Counted from the first letter of the stretch, positions 26,854 to 36,715 are shown. The stretch is DNA of 64,000 nt from Pseudoxanthomonas sp. X-1 (GCF_020042665.1 NZ_CP083376.1:1028001-1092000), one strand, 5' to 3'. Numbers and translations: made by a program. The notes: a model not told the origin generated them from the sequence alone.

Positions 26854-29115
26854 ATGAAGAAGATGCCCGTGACACTCGGGGTGTTCGTGCTGGCCGCCGC
26901 CGTGAGCGCCAGCGTGCGCGCGCAGCAGGCGCAGGCCGCCGCCGAACAAGGTGCAACCGAACAGAACCCGCAGGATGCGCCCGCCACGAAGGCCAAGGAC
27001 CTGGACAGGATGATCGTGACCGGCACGCGCGCGCCCAAGGCGGTCGACAAGATCCCGGGTGCGATCTCGGTGATCTCCCAGCAGGAGGTCGCCCAGACGC
27101 TGGCGGTCACCGAGGACGCGACCGCGGTCCTGGCCCGGACCGTGCCCGGCTATTCCGAGTCCTCGCAGGCGATGAGCAATACTGGCGAGACGCTGCGCGG
27201 GCGCATTCCGCTGCGCCTGTTCGACGGCATCCCGCAGGGCTCGCCGCTGCGCGAGGGCACGCGCAACGGCACCTTCACCGACATGGGGATCGTGGGCCGG
27301 ATCGAGGTGATCAACGGCCCGTCCGCGTCCGAGGGCATCGGCGCCACCGGTGGCGTGATCAACTACATCTCCAAGGTGCCCGACAAGATCGGCAGCGAGA
27401 CCACCTTCACCGCGCGCTACCTGACCCAGGGGCATTCGGACAGCGACGGCTACAAGCTGGGCCTGACCTACGGCCTGAAGCAGGACCGTTACGACTTCAT
27501 CGGCGCGGTGTCCTACCTGGATCGCGGCATCGCCTACGACGGCAAGGGCCGCACCGTCGGCATGAACACCAGCGGTTCGCTGGCCGATTCGGAGTCGCGC
27601 AACATTTACCTGAAGGGTGGCTACAACTTCGGCGAGGACGGCGAACAGCGCCTGCAGGCCACCTACAGCCGCTTCAAGATCGAGGGCAAGGGCGAGTGGA
27701 TCCAGGTGCTGGGCTGCCGCGGCCCGACCGATTCGCCGCCGTGCGCCACGCCGTACCCCAACACCTCGGTGAAGGGGCAGATCTTCGGCTCCAAGGACGC
27801 CTTCAACGACTTCGAGCAGTACAGCCTGCAGTACACCCACCAGGACTTCTTCGGCGGCCGGCTGGATCTGGTCGGCTACAAGGCCGACCAGGCCATGCGC
27901 TACCTGCCGGAGAACGGCGACGACAAGCAGCTGGTCAAGGTCGGCCCGGGCTTCGACGAGTCCACGCGCATCTACGACCAGTCCGAGATCGTCTCGAACA
28001 AGAAGGGCCTGCGCACCTCGTGGACGCGCTCGTCGCTGTTCGACGTATCCGGCCTTGAACTGCACACCGGCGTGGACCTGGTCGAGGACAGGGCGCAGCA
28101 GCGCCTGGCGCTGACCAACCGCCTGTGGGTGCCGCCGATGGACTACAAGAGCACCGCGCCCTACGCGCAGCTGTCCTGGGACATCGGCCCGCTGACCCTG
28201 AGCGGCGGCTATAGGCGCGAGGACGGCACGCTCAAGATCGACAGCTACACCACCACCGCCTACCGCAACAGCGTCTTCGTCCAGGGCGGCAAGCTGGACT
28301 ACACCGCCAGCCTGCCGAACTTCGGCGCGATCTGGCGCGTCAACGACCAGTGGTCGATCTTCAGCGCCTACAGCAAGGGCTTCACCCTGCCCAACGTCGG
28401 CATCCCGCTGCGCAACGTCAACTACCCGGGGCAGTCGGTCCAGGGCATCCTCGACCTGCAGGCGGTGATCGTCAGCAACGTCGACGTGGGCTTCAACTGG
28501 CGCGGCGAGCGCGGGGCGCTCAACGGTACCTGGTACCACTCCAAGTCCGACCTGGGCGTCTCGCTGCAGATCGATCCGAACACCAGCGATTTCATCATGA
28601 GCCGCGTGCCCACCGACATCAAGGGCATCGAACTCAGCGGCGAATGGAACTTCACCGACGCCTTCAAGCTGACCGGGCTGTACTCGCGGATCCGCGGCAA
28701 GACCGCGTTCTGGGGCTCCGACGCGCTGGGCCGCTATGGCGCAGGTCCGCTGACCAAGCCGATGGGCATCCTCGACCTCAGTCCCGACAAGATCGGCGCC
28801 TCGGCGGTGTGGAAGTTCCTGCCCAACGCCGACGCCACGCTGGGGGCGACCAAGCTGCTGGATCGCCACATCAGCGGCGAGGACACCCGGCCGTTCGACG
28901 GCCGCAGGTTCACCTACGACGAGCGCACCACCGGCTATACCCTGTGGGACCTGAGCGTGAACTACGACGCCGGCCGCGTGGGCAAGTTCACCCTGGGCGT
29001 GGAGAACCTGTTCGACAAGTACTACATCCTGAGCTGGTCGCAGCTGGCGGGTTACCAGAACTACTGGGCCGGACGCGGACGCGTGGTCTCGCTGACCTAC
29101 AACTACACGTTCTAA
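26854..29115 (+). CDS. TonB-dependent receptor of the GH127/kinase locus
   Basis: A 753-aa outer-membrane receptor. Signal peptide residues 1-23 (VFVLAAAVSASVRAQ), TonB-box-like LDRMIVTGTR, plug domain (GAISVISQQEVAQTL, IGRIEVINGPSASEGIGATGGVINYISK) and a barrel ending in YNYTF. The plug and barrel are of the siderophore-receptor-like type (TonB_siderophor arrangement), but the genes downstream suggest a carbohydrate conjugate. It is first in a tight same-strand run: hydrolase, kinase, SUMF1 fusion, GH127, CoA-transferase, with gaps of 40 bp or less or overlaps. Confidence 0.92.
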   Translation: MKKMPVTLGVFVLAAAVSASVRAQQAQAAAEQGATEQNPQDAPATKAKDLDRMIVTGTRAPKAVDKIPGAISVISQQEVAQTLAVTEDATAVLARTVPGYSESSQAMSNTGETLRGRIPLRLFDGIPQGSPLREGTRNGTFTDMGIVGRIEVINGPSASEGIGATGGVINYISKVPDKIGSETTFTARYLTQGHSDSDGYKLGLTYGLKQDRYDFIGAVSYLDRGIAYDGKGRTVGMNTSGSLADSESRNIYLKGGYNFGEDGEQRLQATYSRFKIEGKGEWIQVLGCRGPTDSPPCATPYPNTSVKGQIFGSKDAFNDFEQYSLQYTHQDFFGGRLDLVGYKADQAMRYLPENGDDKQLVKVGPGFDESTRIYDQSEIVSNKKGLRTSWTRSSLFDVSGLELHTGVDLVEDRAQQRLALTNRLWVPPMDYKSTAPYAQLSWDIGPLTLSGGYRREDGTLKIDSYTTTAYRNSVFVQGGKLDYTASLPNFGAIWRVNDQWSIFSAYSKGFTLPNVGIPLRNVNYPGQSVQGILDLQAVIVSNVDVGFNWRGERGALNGTWYHSKSDLGVSLQIDPNTSDFIMSRVPTDIKGIELSGEWNFTDAFKLTGLYSRIRGKTAFWGSDALGRYGAGPLTKPMGILDLSPDKIGASAVWKFLPNADATLGATKLLDRHISGEDTRPFDGRRFTYDERTTGYTLWDLSVNYDAGRVGKFTLGVENLFDKYYILSWSQLAGYQNYWAGRGRVVSLTYNYTF

Positions 29116-29155
29116 GCGGATGCGGGAACCTCGTTTCGCACAAGGAGCAGGCGCC

Positions 29156-30475
29156 ATGGCCGGCCAGGCCGATGCAGTGCGACGTGCGCGATCGGCCGAT
29201 GTGCGGCGGCGGCGCGGACAGGCGCAACGTCCCCGGGATCGAGGCCGATCCTGGGGGCGGTCGGTCCTGGCGGCCTGGCTGTGTCTGCTGCCGCTGGTGC
29301 TGCAGGCCGAGGATCGCTGGCAGCGGCTGGATGCGTTCCTGACGCAGTCCACGTCCGCGTCCGGTTATCCCGGCGCGGTGGCGATGGTCGAGGTCGGTGG
29401 CAAGCCGGTGTTCCAGGGCGCCTACGGCCATCCCGATCTGGCGCGCGCCCGGCCGATGCGGGCCGATGCGATCTTCCGCATCTACTCCATGACCAAGCCC
29501 GTGGCCACGGTGGCGGTGCTGACGCTGATGGAGCAGGGCAGGCTGGCGCTGGACGATCCCTTGAGCCGCTATCTGCCCGCCTTCGCGCGGACGCAGGTGG
29601 TGGTCGGCGGCGACCTCGCGCAGCCGCGCCTGGCGCCGGTGGCCCGGGCGATCAGCCTGCGCCATCTGCTGACCCATACCAGCGGCCTTGCGGCGGATTC
29701 CGCCCGATATCCGGTGGCCACGGCGCTGCTGGAGCGGGCCGGGGTGGAGCAGGCGCGCGACCTGGCCGATGTCGCCGACCGCCTGGCCAAAGTCCCGCTG
29801 GCCGCCCAGCCGGGAACCGAATTCCATTACGAAGGCGCCAATACCGAGCTGCTGGCGCGCGTGGTGGAGGTCGTCAGCGGCGAGTCGTTCTCGCACTATC
29901 TCCAGGCGCAGGTGCTCGGGCCGCTGGGCATGCGCGACACCGGGTTCGAGGTGCCGATGGCGCAGCGCGGCCGGGTCGTGGATCTGCCGACGCTGGACGA
30001 CCGCGGTGCGTTGCGCATCGCCGACACGCCGAGCGCGCGCCGGCCCGGCGCGCGGCTGCGGGCCTACGACAGCGCGGCCGGTGGCCTGTATTCCACGGCG
30101 GGCGATTACCTGCGATTCGCCCGGATGCTGCTCGACGATGGCGCATCCGGCGGCGTGCGCGTGCTCTCGCGCAAGACGGTCGAGCTGATGATGCGCGATC
30201 AGCTGGGAGGCTTCGACCCTGCGGTGAAGAGCCCCGGCCCCGGCGAGGGCTTCGGACTGGGCGGCTATGTGGTCACCGACCCGGCCGCGCGCGGGCGGCT
30301 GGGCAGCGTCGGTCAGTTCGGCTGGTCCGGCGCGGCCTCGACCTATTTCACGGTGGACCGCCAGGAACATCTCGTCGCGGTGCTGCTGCTGCAATACCTG
30401 CCCGCCGATCGTCCGGGCGACCTGCCCAGGCTGGCGACCCCGTTCTACAACCTCGTCTATCAGGCGTTGCCATGA
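29156..30475 (+). CDS. Serine hydrolase, beta-lactamase/family VIII esterase-like
   Basis: A 439-aa class-C-type serine hydrolase. The nucleophile is in S111-M-T-K114 (FRIYSMTKPVA), the Tyr box in FHYEGANTEL, and the family's HLLTHTSGL follows the SxxK helix. The C-terminal GWSGAASTYF replaces the KTG box, typical of family VIII esterases. The signal sequence (VLAAWLCLLPLVLQAE) follows a ~33-residue Arg-rich n-region. ATG at 29156 has AAGGAG at proper distance; an upstream ATG (29120) has none. It overlaps the kinase by 4 bp. An esterase removing an acyl group from a sugar conjugate would fit the locus (inference). Confidence 0.88.
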   Translation: MAGQADAVRRARSADVRRRRGQAQRPRDRGRSWGRSVLAAWLCLLPLVLQAEDRWQRLDAFLTQSTSASGYPGAVAMVEVGGKPVFQGAYGHPDLARARPMRADAIFRIYSMTKPVATVAVLTLMEQGRLALDDPLSRYLPAFARTQVVVGGDLAQPRLAPVARAISLRHLLTHTSGLAADSARYPVATALLERAGVEQARDLADVADRLAKVPLAAQPGTEFHYEGANTELLARVVEVVSGESFSHYLQAQVLGPLGMRDTGFEVPMAQRGRVVDLPTLDDRGALRIADTPSARRPGARLRAYDSAAGGLYSTAGDYLRFARMLLDDGASGGVRVLSRKTVELMMRDQLGGFDPAVKSPGPGEGFGLGGYVVTDPAARGRLGSVGQFGWSGAASTYFTVDRQEHLVAVLLLQYLPADRPGDLPRLATPFYNLVYQALP

Positions 30476-31455
30476 GCCCCGTCGTGCTGGTGGCCGGCTC
30501 GGCCAACCTCGATTTCGTGGTGCAGGCCGATCATGTGCCCGCGCCCGGCGAGACCGTGCTCGGCCAGGACCTGCAGACCTTCCCCGGCGGCAAGGGCGCC
30601 AACCAGGCCGTCGCCTGCGCGCGCGCCGGTGGCGTGCGCACGCGCATGCTGCTGGCCCTGGGCGAGGACGGTTTCGCCGTGCCGGTGCGGGCCGCGCTGG
30701 AGCAGGCCGGCGTGGCCCTGCATGTGGTGCCGGCGCGCGATCGCGCCACCGGCACGGCGCTGGTGTGCCTGGCCGGCGATGGCGAGAACGCGATCATCGT
30801 CGCCCCTGGCGCCAATCACGCCTTGACCAGGGACGACCTGCCGCCGCTGGCGGACGTGGCCTTTCTGCTCATGCAGCTGGAAGTGCCCCTGGCGGCCGTG
30901 TGCGGTTGGGCAGAGGCGGCGCATGCCGCCGGCGTCAGGGTCGTACTCAACGCCGCGCCGGCGTGCGCCTTGCCCGACGACCTGCTGCGCAGGCTGGACG
31001 TGCTGGTGGTCAACGAGGGCGAGCTCGACCTGCTGGCCGGGCACGCGGGCGTCCGCGCCGATGCGCCCACGGCCGACAAGCTCGCGGCGCTGCCGGTGGC
31101 CTGGGTGGTGGTGACGCTGGGCGCGCGCGGCTGCTATGCGTGGTCCGGCGGGCGGGTCGCGCTGCAGCCGGCCTTCGCCGTGCAGGCCGTGGACACCACT
31201 GGCGCGGGCGATGCGTTCTGCGGCGCGCTGACCGCCGCCCTGGCCGGCGGTGCGACGCTTGCCGCCGCGCTGCGCCGCGCCTGCGCCGTCTCGGCCCTGG
31301 CCTGCACGCGCGTGGGCGCCCAGTCCGGCGTCCCGCGCTGCGCCGACGTCGAGGCCTTCCTGCGTGCCGCGCCTCCCGTCGCCGCCTCGGCCGTCTCCGC
31401 GCTGGCCGACTATGCTGGCCTGGCGCACTGTCCTCTTCTCGAACCGACCTGCTGA
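30472..31455 (+). CDS. PfkB family sugar kinase (ribokinase-like)
   Basis: A 327-aa cytoplasmic kinase. N-terminal signature GGKGANQAVACARAGG and C-terminal DTTGAGDAFCGAL (anion hole and catalytic Asp) identify the PfkB family, and the N-terminal stretch VAGSANLDFV is ribokinase-like. It should phosphorylate a pentose or related sugar released by the neighbouring glycosidase. Overlaps both neighbours (ATGA with the hydrolase, TGATG with the SUMF1 fusion), so it is translationally coupled. Confidence 0.88.
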   Translation: MSPVVLVAGSANLDFVVQADHVPAPGETVLGQDLQTFPGGKGANQAVACARAGGVRTRMLLALGEDGFAVPVRAALEQAGVALHVVPARDRATGTALVCLAGDGENAIIVAPGANHALTRDDLPPLADVAFLLMQLEVPLAAVCGWAEAAHAAGVRVVLNAAPACALPDDLLRRLDVLVVNEGELDLLAGHAGVRADAPTADKLAALPVAWVVVTLGARGCYAWSGGRVALQPAFAVQAVDTTGAGDAFCGALTAALAGGATLAAALRRACAVSALACTRVGAQSGVPRCADVEAFLRAAPPVAASAVSALADYAGLAHCPLLEPTC

Positions 31456-33614
31456 TGTCCGACCAAGACGCCCCCCAGCGCGAGCCCGTGCGCACCGAGT
31501 TCAAGTTCTCCCACGTCACCACCGGGCGCTACCTGCCCTCGCCGGGCAAGGCGCCAGGCTGGCCCTTCGCCGATATCGGCCAGTGGAAGATCCAGACCGC
31601 GCCGGCCTGGCGCGACTGGTTGACCGAACTGCGCGACTGGCGGCGCGAGCACCTGGTGCGCATCGGCTTCGACGATGCCAACTACCGCCGGCCGGAACTG
31701 CAATGGGCGCAGCGCAACTTCGTCCATGCGCAGATGATGGTCGAGGATCGCTACTTCTACGATCCGCAGCGTGGGCGCTACACGGTCGACCGTTACCTGG
31801 ACGATCTGGAAGCGCGCTTCGGTGGCATCGACAGCGTCCTGGTCTGGTACATCTACCCCAACATCGGCATCGACGACCGCAACCAGTTCGACATGGCGGC
31901 CGACCTGCCGGGCGGACTCGACGGGCTGCGCGCGGTCGTGGAGGCCTTCCACCAGCGCGGCGTGCGGGTCTTCCTGCCCACCATGCCCTGGGATCACGGC
32001 ACCCGCGCACCGGAGGGGCCGCACTGGGACGCCATCGCGCGCATCGTCGAGGCGGTCGGCGCCGACGGCATCAACGGCGATACCTACAACGGGGTGCCGC
32101 GCGCCTTCTTCGACGCCTGCCTGGCGCGTGGGCGGCCGGTGGTGCTGCAGCCCGAGTCCACCATCAGCGCCGAGGAGCAGCTGGTCTGGAACGTGCAGAG
32201 CTGGGGCAAGAAGGCACCGAACGAGTTCGTGCCGCCGCTGGCCAAGTTCAAGTGGCTCGAGCCTCGCCACATGATCAATTACGAGAACCGCTGGGGCCGC
32301 GATCGCCGCCACGACCTGCAGTACATCTTCTTCAACGGCATCGGCTACAACGCCTGGGAGAACGTGTGGGGCATCTGGAACGGGCTGACCGAGCGCGATG
32401 CCGAGACGCTGCGCCGCATCGCCGCGATCCAGCGCCGGTTCGCACCGCTGTTCGTGTCCATGGACTGGGAGCCGTACTGGCCCACGCTGCTGCGCGGCCT
32501 GTTCGCCAGCCGCTTCCCCGGCGAGGGCCGCGCGCTGTGGACGCTGGTCAACCGGCTGGAGTCGCCGCTGCGCGGTGAGCTGCTGCGCATCGAACATGCG
32601 CCGGGCGCGCGCTATTTCGACCTGTGGAACGGCGCCGAGCTCGCGCCGCTCGTGCGCGACGGCAGCGCCTATCTCACGCTGGAGCTGGAGGCCTTGGGGT
32701 TCGGCGCGATCCTGGCGTTGGACGAGGGCACCGATGCGCCTGAGCTGGACGCGTTCCTGGCCCGGATGCGGCAACACGCCGCGACACCGCTGGGCCAGCG
32801 GTCGGCGCAGTGGCGCGCGCTGCCGCAGCGGTGCGTCGAGGTCCCAGACACCGCGCCCGCGGCGCAGGCACCCGAGGGCATGGTCACCATCCCCGCAGGC
32901 GAGTTCGTCTTCGCCGTGGGCGGCATCGAGGTCGAAGGCGGGGTCTGGGATGGCGTGGACGTGCAGTATCCGTGGGAGGACAGCGCACGCCGGTTCCACC
33001 GCGAACGTTTTCAGATGCGCGCCTTCCATATCGACCGCACGCCGGTGACCAACGCGCAGTTCAAGGCGTTCATCGACGACAGCGGCTACATGCCGGCCGA
33101 TGCCCATCGTTTCCTGCACCACTGGCGCGAAGGCGCGCCGGTGGCCGGCAGCGAGCAGCAGCCGGTGGTGTGGGTCTCGCTCGAGGACGCACGCGCGTAC
33201 GCGGCCTGGGCCGGCAAGCGCCTGCCGCGCGAGTGGGAATGGCAGTACGCCGCGCAGGGGCACGATGGCCGCGCCTACCCGTGGGGCGAGAGTTGGGACG
33301 CCTCGGCCGTGCCGGCGCCGCAGTACGGGCCGCAGGCCGGCGCGCCGGCCGACGTGACCGCGCACCCCGGCGGCGCCAGCCCGTTCGGCGTGCTCGACCT
33401 GGTCGGCAATGTCTGGCAGTGGACCGACGAATACGTGGATGCGCACACGCGTGCGGCGGTGCTGCGGGGCGGCAGCCGCTACCGGCCGCAGACCTCGCAC
33501 TGGTACTTCCCGCAGGCGCTGCGCCTGGACGAGCACGGCAAGTATCTGCTGATGGCGCCGTGCCGGGATCGCTCGGCCTATATCGGCTTCCGCTGCGTGG
33601 TGGATGCCGCATGA
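31455..33614 (+). CDS. TIM-barrel protein fused to SUMF1/FGE-sulfatase domain
   Basis: A 719-aa protein without a signal peptide. The N-terminal ~450 residues look like a TIM-barrel (DSVLVWYIYPNIGIDD, RVFLPTMPWDHGT, GADGINGDTYNG, NYENRWGRDRRHDLQ) of unknown activity. The C-terminal ~240 residues form an FGE-sulfatase fold (VTIPAGEFVFAVGG, PVTNAQFKAFIDDSGY, RLPREWEWQYAAQG, DLVGNVWQWTDE, RGGSRYR). The catalytic Cys pair of true formylglycine generators is absent: that position reads RYRPQTSHWYF. It is therefore probably not a sulfatase activator; the domain may bind sugar or substrate. It is coupled to the kinase and to GH127. Confidence 0.82.
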   Translation: MSDQDAPQREPVRTEFKFSHVTTGRYLPSPGKAPGWPFADIGQWKIQTAPAWRDWLTELRDWRREHLVRIGFDDANYRRPELQWAQRNFVHAQMMVEDRYFYDPQRGRYTVDRYLDDLEARFGGIDSVLVWYIYPNIGIDDRNQFDMAADLPGGLDGLRAVVEAFHQRGVRVFLPTMPWDHGTRAPEGPHWDAIARIVEAVGADGINGDTYNGVPRAFFDACLARGRPVVLQPESTISAEEQLVWNVQSWGKKAPNEFVPPLAKFKWLEPRHMINYENRWGRDRRHDLQYIFFNGIGYNAWENVWGIWNGLTERDAETLRRIAAIQRRFAPLFVSMDWEPYWPTLLRGLFASRFPGEGRALWTLVNRLESPLRGELLRIEHAPGARYFDLWNGAELAPLVRDGSAYLTLELEALGFGAILALDEGTDAPELDAFLARMRQHAATPLGQRSAQWRALPQRCVEVPDTAPAAQAPEGMVTIPAGEFVFAVGGIEVEGGVWDGVDVQYPWEDSARRFHRERFQMRAFHIDRTPVTNAQFKAFIDDSGYMPADAHRFLHHWREGAPVAGSEQQPVVWVSLEDARAYAAWAGKRLPREWEWQYAAQGHDGRAYPWGESWDASAVPAPQYGPQAGAPADVTAHPGGASPFGVLDLVGNVWQWTDEYVDAHTRAAVLRGGSRYRPQTSHWYFPQALRLDEHGKYLLMAPCRDRSAYIGFRCVVDAA

Positions 33615-35491
33615 GCCCGGTGCTGCGCTTTCCTTCGCCCGGGCAGGTGCGGCTGGGCGGTGTGCTCGGCGAGGCCATCGAGGCCAGCCGCAAGGGGCGG
33701 CTGTCGCACTTCATCGTGGATGCGCATAGCCCGGCGATCGCGCTGTTCGATCCGGCCCGCGCCGAAGACAACCACGAAGGCGACTGGTACGGCGAGCACG
33801 CCGGAAAATGGCTGATCGCCGCCGCCCGCGCGGCCGCGCGCCAGGAGGACGACGTGCTGCGCGCGCGGGTGCTGGAGGTGGCCGATCATCTCGCCGCCAT
33901 CCAGCGCGCCGATGGCTATCTCGGCACCTACGCGCCCGAGCGGCGCTTCACCGTGCCGCAGCCGCCGCGCCCGTGGAGCTGGGACGGCGCGCCGGCGCTG
34001 CGGACCTGGGACGTGTGGACCCATGCCTATCTTGTGCTGGGCCTGATCGAAGCATGGCGCCTGGGCGGCAAGCCCGCGCATCTGGACGCCGCACGCGCCA
34101 TCGGCCGCCTCTGCCATGCCGCCTTCGTCGAGGGCGGGCTGGACATCACCACCTGCGGCAATCACTTCGGCATGTCGGCCACGGTGCTGCTGGATGGCGC
34201 GGCGGAACTGTTCCTGGTCACCGAAGATCCGCAGTGTCTCGAACTGGCCAGGCGCATCGTCGAACAGGCGGACCACAACCCGCCGCTGGCCCTGGTCCAG
34301 CGCCTGCTGGCGGGTGCGGACGCCTCCGAGATCGGCACCGGCAAGGCCTACCAGCTGCTGTGGAACGCCGCCGCGCTTGCCAAGCTGGCCCGCGCTACCG
34401 GCGATGCGACGCTGCTGCCTGCGCTGGAGCGGCTATGGGCCAATGTCCACGACCATCATCTGAGCCTGGGCGGCGGGCCGTGGGGCGGGGCAGGGCTGCG
34501 TTCGCGCGAGTGCTTCAACCCGCCGTTCGTGTTCGATCCGCAGGGGTATGTCGAGACCTGTTCCACCCTGGCCTGGCTGCAGTTCACCCGCGAGCTGCTG
34601 GCCTGGACCGGCCACGCGCGCTACGCCGATGCGATCGAGCGCACCGCGCTCAACGACCTGCTCGGCGCGATGGCGGCCGACGGCCAGGACTGGTGCTACT
34701 ACAGCTTCGGCAACGGGCGCCGGACGCACACCACCTATTGGCGCTGCTGCAAGTCCAGTGGCGCGATGGCGATGGAAGAGCTGCCGATGCTGGCGTATGC
34801 GACCAGCGAGCGGGACGTGCGCGTCAATCTCTTCGTCCCGGGCGAGGTCGCCTTCGAAGACGGGCCCGCGCCCGGCCTGCGCATCGTCCAGCGAGGGCAG
34901 GGCGAGGTGCCGATGCAGGTCGGGCTGATGCTGGAGCCGGCTCAATCTTCGACCTTCGTGCTTGCCTTGCGACAGCCCGCGTGGAGTGCACCCATGCAGG
35001 TCCGCATCGACGGCGAACTCCAGGACGCGCGCGCCGACGACGATGGCTACGTGCGGCTGCAACGCCAGTGGCGGATCGGCACGCGCATCGAGATCGCTTT
35101 CAGCGCACGTCCGCAGCTGCAGCAGCGCAGCAACCGCAACGTGCAGGAGTCGCGTGCCCCCGACGGGTCGCCCGTGGCGCAGGAAGTGCTGCGCCACGAT
35201 TACGTGGCCGTGTCCTGGGGACCTCTGGCCTATGCCACGGCCCTGGCCGAAGGCGACAGTCCCTCGCCCGACCTGCCGTTGTCCGAGGCGTTGCTCGAGA
35301 TGCAGCTCGATCCGGCCGAGTCGCCAGGTGCGCAGATCACGCTGGCGCTGCCCGGAGGCACCAGACGCCTGACCCCCTTCTGGCGTGTGGGCGAGCGCCG
35401 CGACGGTAGCTGGCATGCCACCTGGTTCCGCCTGCCGCTGACCGCGGAGGATGGGACGACTTCGCCAACAAATTGTCGGTCCAGAACCTAG
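33611..35491 (+). CDS. Glycoside hydrolase family 127 (beta-L-arabinofuranosidase-like)
   Basis: A 626-aa GH127/DUF1680 enzyme. The (alpha/alpha)6 barrel contains the conserved Glu and Cys in YVETCSTLAWL and the CC pair in YWRCCKSSG. In characterised GH127 enzymes a Zn-bound Cys is the nucleophile and a Glu completes the site; all appear intact. No signal peptide is visible, so it acts in the cytoplasm after import. Family activities include beta-L-arabinofuranosidase. With the ribokinase-like gene this suggests catabolism of a pentofuranoside. It overlaps the SUMF1 fusion by 4 bp. Its last ~10 residues (GTTSPTNCRSRT) are atypical. Confidence 0.92.
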   Translation: MSPVLRFPSPGQVRLGGVLGEAIEASRKGRLSHFIVDAHSPAIALFDPARAEDNHEGDWYGEHAGKWLIAAARAAARQEDDVLRARVLEVADHLAAIQRADGYLGTYAPERRFTVPQPPRPWSWDGAPALRTWDVWTHAYLVLGLIEAWRLGGKPAHLDAARAIGRLCHAAFVEGGLDITTCGNHFGMSATVLLDGAAELFLVTEDPQCLELARRIVEQADHNPPLALVQRLLAGADASEIGTGKAYQLLWNAAALAKLARATGDATLLPALERLWANVHDHHLSLGGGPWGGAGLRSRECFNPPFVFDPQGYVETCSTLAWLQFTRELLAWTGHARYADAIERTALNDLLGAMAADGQDWCYYSFGNGRRTHTTYWRCCKSSGAMAMEELPMLAYATSERDVRVNLFVPGEVAFEDGPAPGLRIVQRGQGEVPMQVGLMLEPAQSSTFVLALRQPAWSAPMQVRIDGELQDARADDDGYVRLQRQWRIGTRIEIAFSARPQLQQRSNRNVQESRAPDGSPVAQEVLRHDYVAVSWGPLAYATALAEGDSPSPDLPLSEALLEMQLDPAESPGAQITLALPGGTRRLTPFWRVGERRDGSWHATWFRLPLTAEDGTTSPTNCRSRT

Positions 35492-35536
35492 GCTGGCGGC
35501 CTGTATCGCATTGCCCTGGCGCCACACACTTCCCCC

Positions 35537-36715
35537 ATGGGATCCATGCAAGCGCATTCATCGATGGCCACGACCTCGCTGTTCGACCAGATCCATCGCG
35601 ATGGTCCGCCGGGACCGCTGACGGGTGTCAACGTGCTCGACCTCAGCGCCTACATCGCCGGCCCCTACGGATGCACCCTGCTGGCCGACCAGGGCGCCAA
35701 AGTGCTCAAGGTCGAGCCGCCGGGCGGAGACAACCTGCGGCAGTACCCCTCGACGCTGCCCAGCGAGAGCCGCGCCTTCCTTGGCGTCAATCGCAGCAAG
35801 CGCGGCATCGTGCTGGACCTGAAGGACCCCGCGCAGCATGCGCAGCTGTTGCGTCTGGTGCGCGAGGCCGACGTGCTGGTCCACAACTTCCGCCCCAGCG
35901 TGCCGGCGCGCCTGGGTATCGATTTCGAGCGGCTGTCGGCCTTCAATCCGCGGCTGGTGTACTGCGCGGTTTCCGGCTACGGCGAACGTGGGCCGATGCG
36001 CGAGAAGGCCGGCTACGACCAGGTGCTGCAGGCCATGACCGGCATGTCCGCGCTGCAGGGCAAGCGCAACGGCCCGCCGGAGATCATCTACGGCTCGGTG
36101 GTGGACTACTACGCCGCGGCCCTGGTCGCTTCGGGCGTGACCGCCGCGTTGTACGAACGCGAGCGCAGCGGCGTGGGGCAGTTCGTCGGTGTCTCGCTGC
36201 TGCGCGCCGCGCTGACCATGCAGTCGGCCAGGCTGGTCTGGGTCGAGGGCGAAGCGCTGGATATCGGCCGCGACATGCGCTCGGGCGGCGTGACCGGCAT
36301 CCATCCGGCCAAGGAGGGATATCTCTACCTCTCGGCCAATACCGCGCGCTTCTGGCAGGCCCTGTGCCGGCTCACCGGCCTGGAGGCCCTCGCCGAGGAT
36401 CCGCGCTACGCCAGCGTCAAGCTGCGCGCCCAGCACGCCGGCGAGATCCTGCCGCGCCTGCACGAGGCCCTGCAGGCGCGGACCGCGGCGCAGTGGGAGG
36501 AGATCTTCGGCGACGCCGTGCCCTGCGCGGCGGCCCGCAAGATCGAGGACATGTTCCAGCACCCCCAGGTCCATGCCGAGCAGATGATCGGCGAGGTCGC
36601 CCATCCCGTGGTCGGCAAGTACCAGAACGTCACCCGCCCCATCGTCTACGGCCGCACTCCCGGCCCCGAACCCTTCGCCGCGCCGACGCTGGGCCAGGAC
36701 AACGCCTTGCTTTGA
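35537..36715 (+). CDS. CaiB/BaiF (class III) CoA-transferase
   Basis: A 392-aa family III CoA-transferase that moves CoA between carboxylic acids. Seen: DLSAYIAGPYGCTLLADQGAKVLKVEPPGGD, GYDQVLQAMTGM, and the nucleophilic Asp in YGSVVDYYAA, followed by AALYERERSGVGQ. It lies 45 bp past GH127 and is the last gene of the run. Together with the CitE-like lyase 12 kb upstream it could activate and cleave an organic acid such as malate or citramalate (inference). Confidence 0.9.
   Translation: MGSMQAHSSMATTSLFDQIHRDGPPGPLTGVNVLDLSAYIAGPYGCTLLADQGAKVLKVEPPGGDNLRQYPSTLPSESRAFLGVNRSKRGIVLDLKDPAQHAQLLRLVREADVLVHNFRPSVPARLGIDFERLSAFNPRLVYCAVSGYGERGPMREKAGYDQVLQAMTGMSALQGKRNGPPEIIYGSVVDYYAAALVASGVTAALYERERSGVGQFVGVSLLRAALTMQSARLVWVEGEALDIGRDMRSGGVTGIHPAKEGYLYLSANTARFWQALCRLTGLEALAEDPRYASVKLRAQHAGEILPRLHEALQARTAAQWEEIFGDAVPCAAARKIEDMFQHPQVHAEQMIGEVAHPVVGKYQNVTRPIVYGRTPGPEPFAAPTLGQDNALL

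Noticed and set aside
31455..33614. True formylglycine-generating enzyme (sulfatase activator)
   Set aside because: The catalytic cysteines are missing and no sulfatase is nearby.
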